From an uncultured Lachnospiraceae bacterium (lineage in GTDB: Bacteria; Bacillota; Clostridia; Lachnospirales; Lachnospiraceae): a stretch of DNA of 5,544 bases. The first letter of the stretch is position 1. Each line of letters begins with the position of its first letter. Shown one piece after another: positions 5,202 through 5,544 of this stretch. The stretch covers positions 1-5,544 of the forward strand of contig CAPNGW010000177.1 in the NCBI GenBank assembly GCA_948665105.1. Reading direction: 5' to 3'. The translations under genes were made by a program, and so were the position numbers. The notes under the pieces are model-generated. The model saw only the letters and a list, made by a program, of their open reading frames with translations, did not search any database and was not told the origin of the DNA.

Positions 5202-5544
5202 ATGGAAAATCAAAGGAAACAGAAATTATTTGAAGAAACCCCCATTCCCCGTGCCGTTATGACCATGGCCGTCCCTACCATATTAAGCTCCCTGGTGATG
5301 GTAATCTACAATCTGGCAGACACCTACTTTGTGGGAATGCTGAACAATCCCATTCAAAACGCCGCCGTCACCCTGGCGGCCCCGGTGCTTCTGGCATTCA
5401 ACGCTGTCAACAACCTGTTTGGGGTTGGTTCCTCCAGCATGATGAGTCGGGCTCTGGGACGGAAGGACTATACCACGGTACGGCAAAGCAGTGCCATGGG
5501 ATTTTACTGTGCCCTTCTGTGCGGTGTCCTGTTCGCTGTAGGTT
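5202..5544 (+). CDS. MATE-family multidrug efflux transporter, 3'-truncated by window end
   Basis: Only the first 114 residues are present of a family usually about 450 long. MATE proteins are 12-helix inner-membrane antiporters that export cationic drugs or metabolites using Na+ or H+ gradients. After a short charged cytosolic start, residues 20-47 (TMAVPTILSSLVMVIYNLADTYFVG in essence) form the first helix with the family's P-x-x-x-x-x-x...Y-N-x-x-D-x-x-F-V-G pattern. Residues about 55-78 form the second helix, and GVGSSSMMSRALGRKD (74-89) is the characteristic MATE loop. A third helix starts near 100. The resemblance is to the MepA-like bacterial branch. The ATG at 5202 has only a weak GTGAG site (5188-5192), but its position just before the conserved helix makes it the natural start. 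It is transcribed divergently from the methyltransferase operon. Confidence 0.9.
   Translation, partial: MENQRKQKLFEETPIPRAVMTMAVPTILSSLVMVIYNLADTYFVGMLNNPIQNAAVTLAAPVLLAFNAVNNLFGVGSSSMMSRALGRKDYTTVRQSSAMGFYCALLCGVLFAVG

Overview
This 5.5-kb window looks like chromosomal housekeeping DNA from a low- to mid-GC Firmicute of the class Clostridia, probably Lachnospiraceae-like. That assignment rests on GGAGG-type ribosome binding sites, protein character, and compact operons separated by palindromes; no rRNA or marker gene is present to confirm it. I see no tRNA, rRNA, insertion sequence, phage gene or CRISPR array. The longest stretch without a gene is about 218 bases (4984-5201).

Left part, plus strand (1-1626): the 3' two-thirds of a YdiB/AroE-type shikimate dehydrogenase, followed 18 bases later by a complete class I DAHP synthase (3-deoxy-7-phosphoheptulonate synthase). 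The two form a shikimate-pathway operon joining the committed first step with the later dehydroshikimate reduction. It ends in two back-to-back hairpins (1621-1653 and 1656-1708). The second is a very long palindrome shared with the end of the convergent operon.

Middle, minus strand (4983 down to 1705): four genes in one direction. In transcription order they are a small class I SAM-dependent methyltransferase, a GNAT N-acetyltransferase, a nitrilase-superfamily carbon-nitrogen hydrolase with an intact Glu-Lys-Cys triad, and an AlkZ/YcaQ-like winged-helix DNA glycosylase carrying a Gln-Phe-Asp catalytic-type motif. Gaps are 46, 73 and 43 bases, which fits one transcription unit. The 73-base gap holds two interleaved inverted repeats that cannot both fold as simple hairpins.

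Right part, plus strand (5202-5544): the first 114 codons of a MATE-family multidrug efflux transporter, divergent from the minus-strand operon and preceded by a good extended -10 promoter.

Taken together, the middle and right parts contain an enzyme family that repairs alkylated or cross-linked DNA, two group-transfer enzymes, an amidase-type hydrolase and a divergent drug-efflux pump. A role in tolerance to toxic small molecules is a reasonable hypothesis, but the sequence does not prove it. The best structural oddities are the palindromes: at three gene ends the stop codon lies inside, or touches, an inverted repeat.
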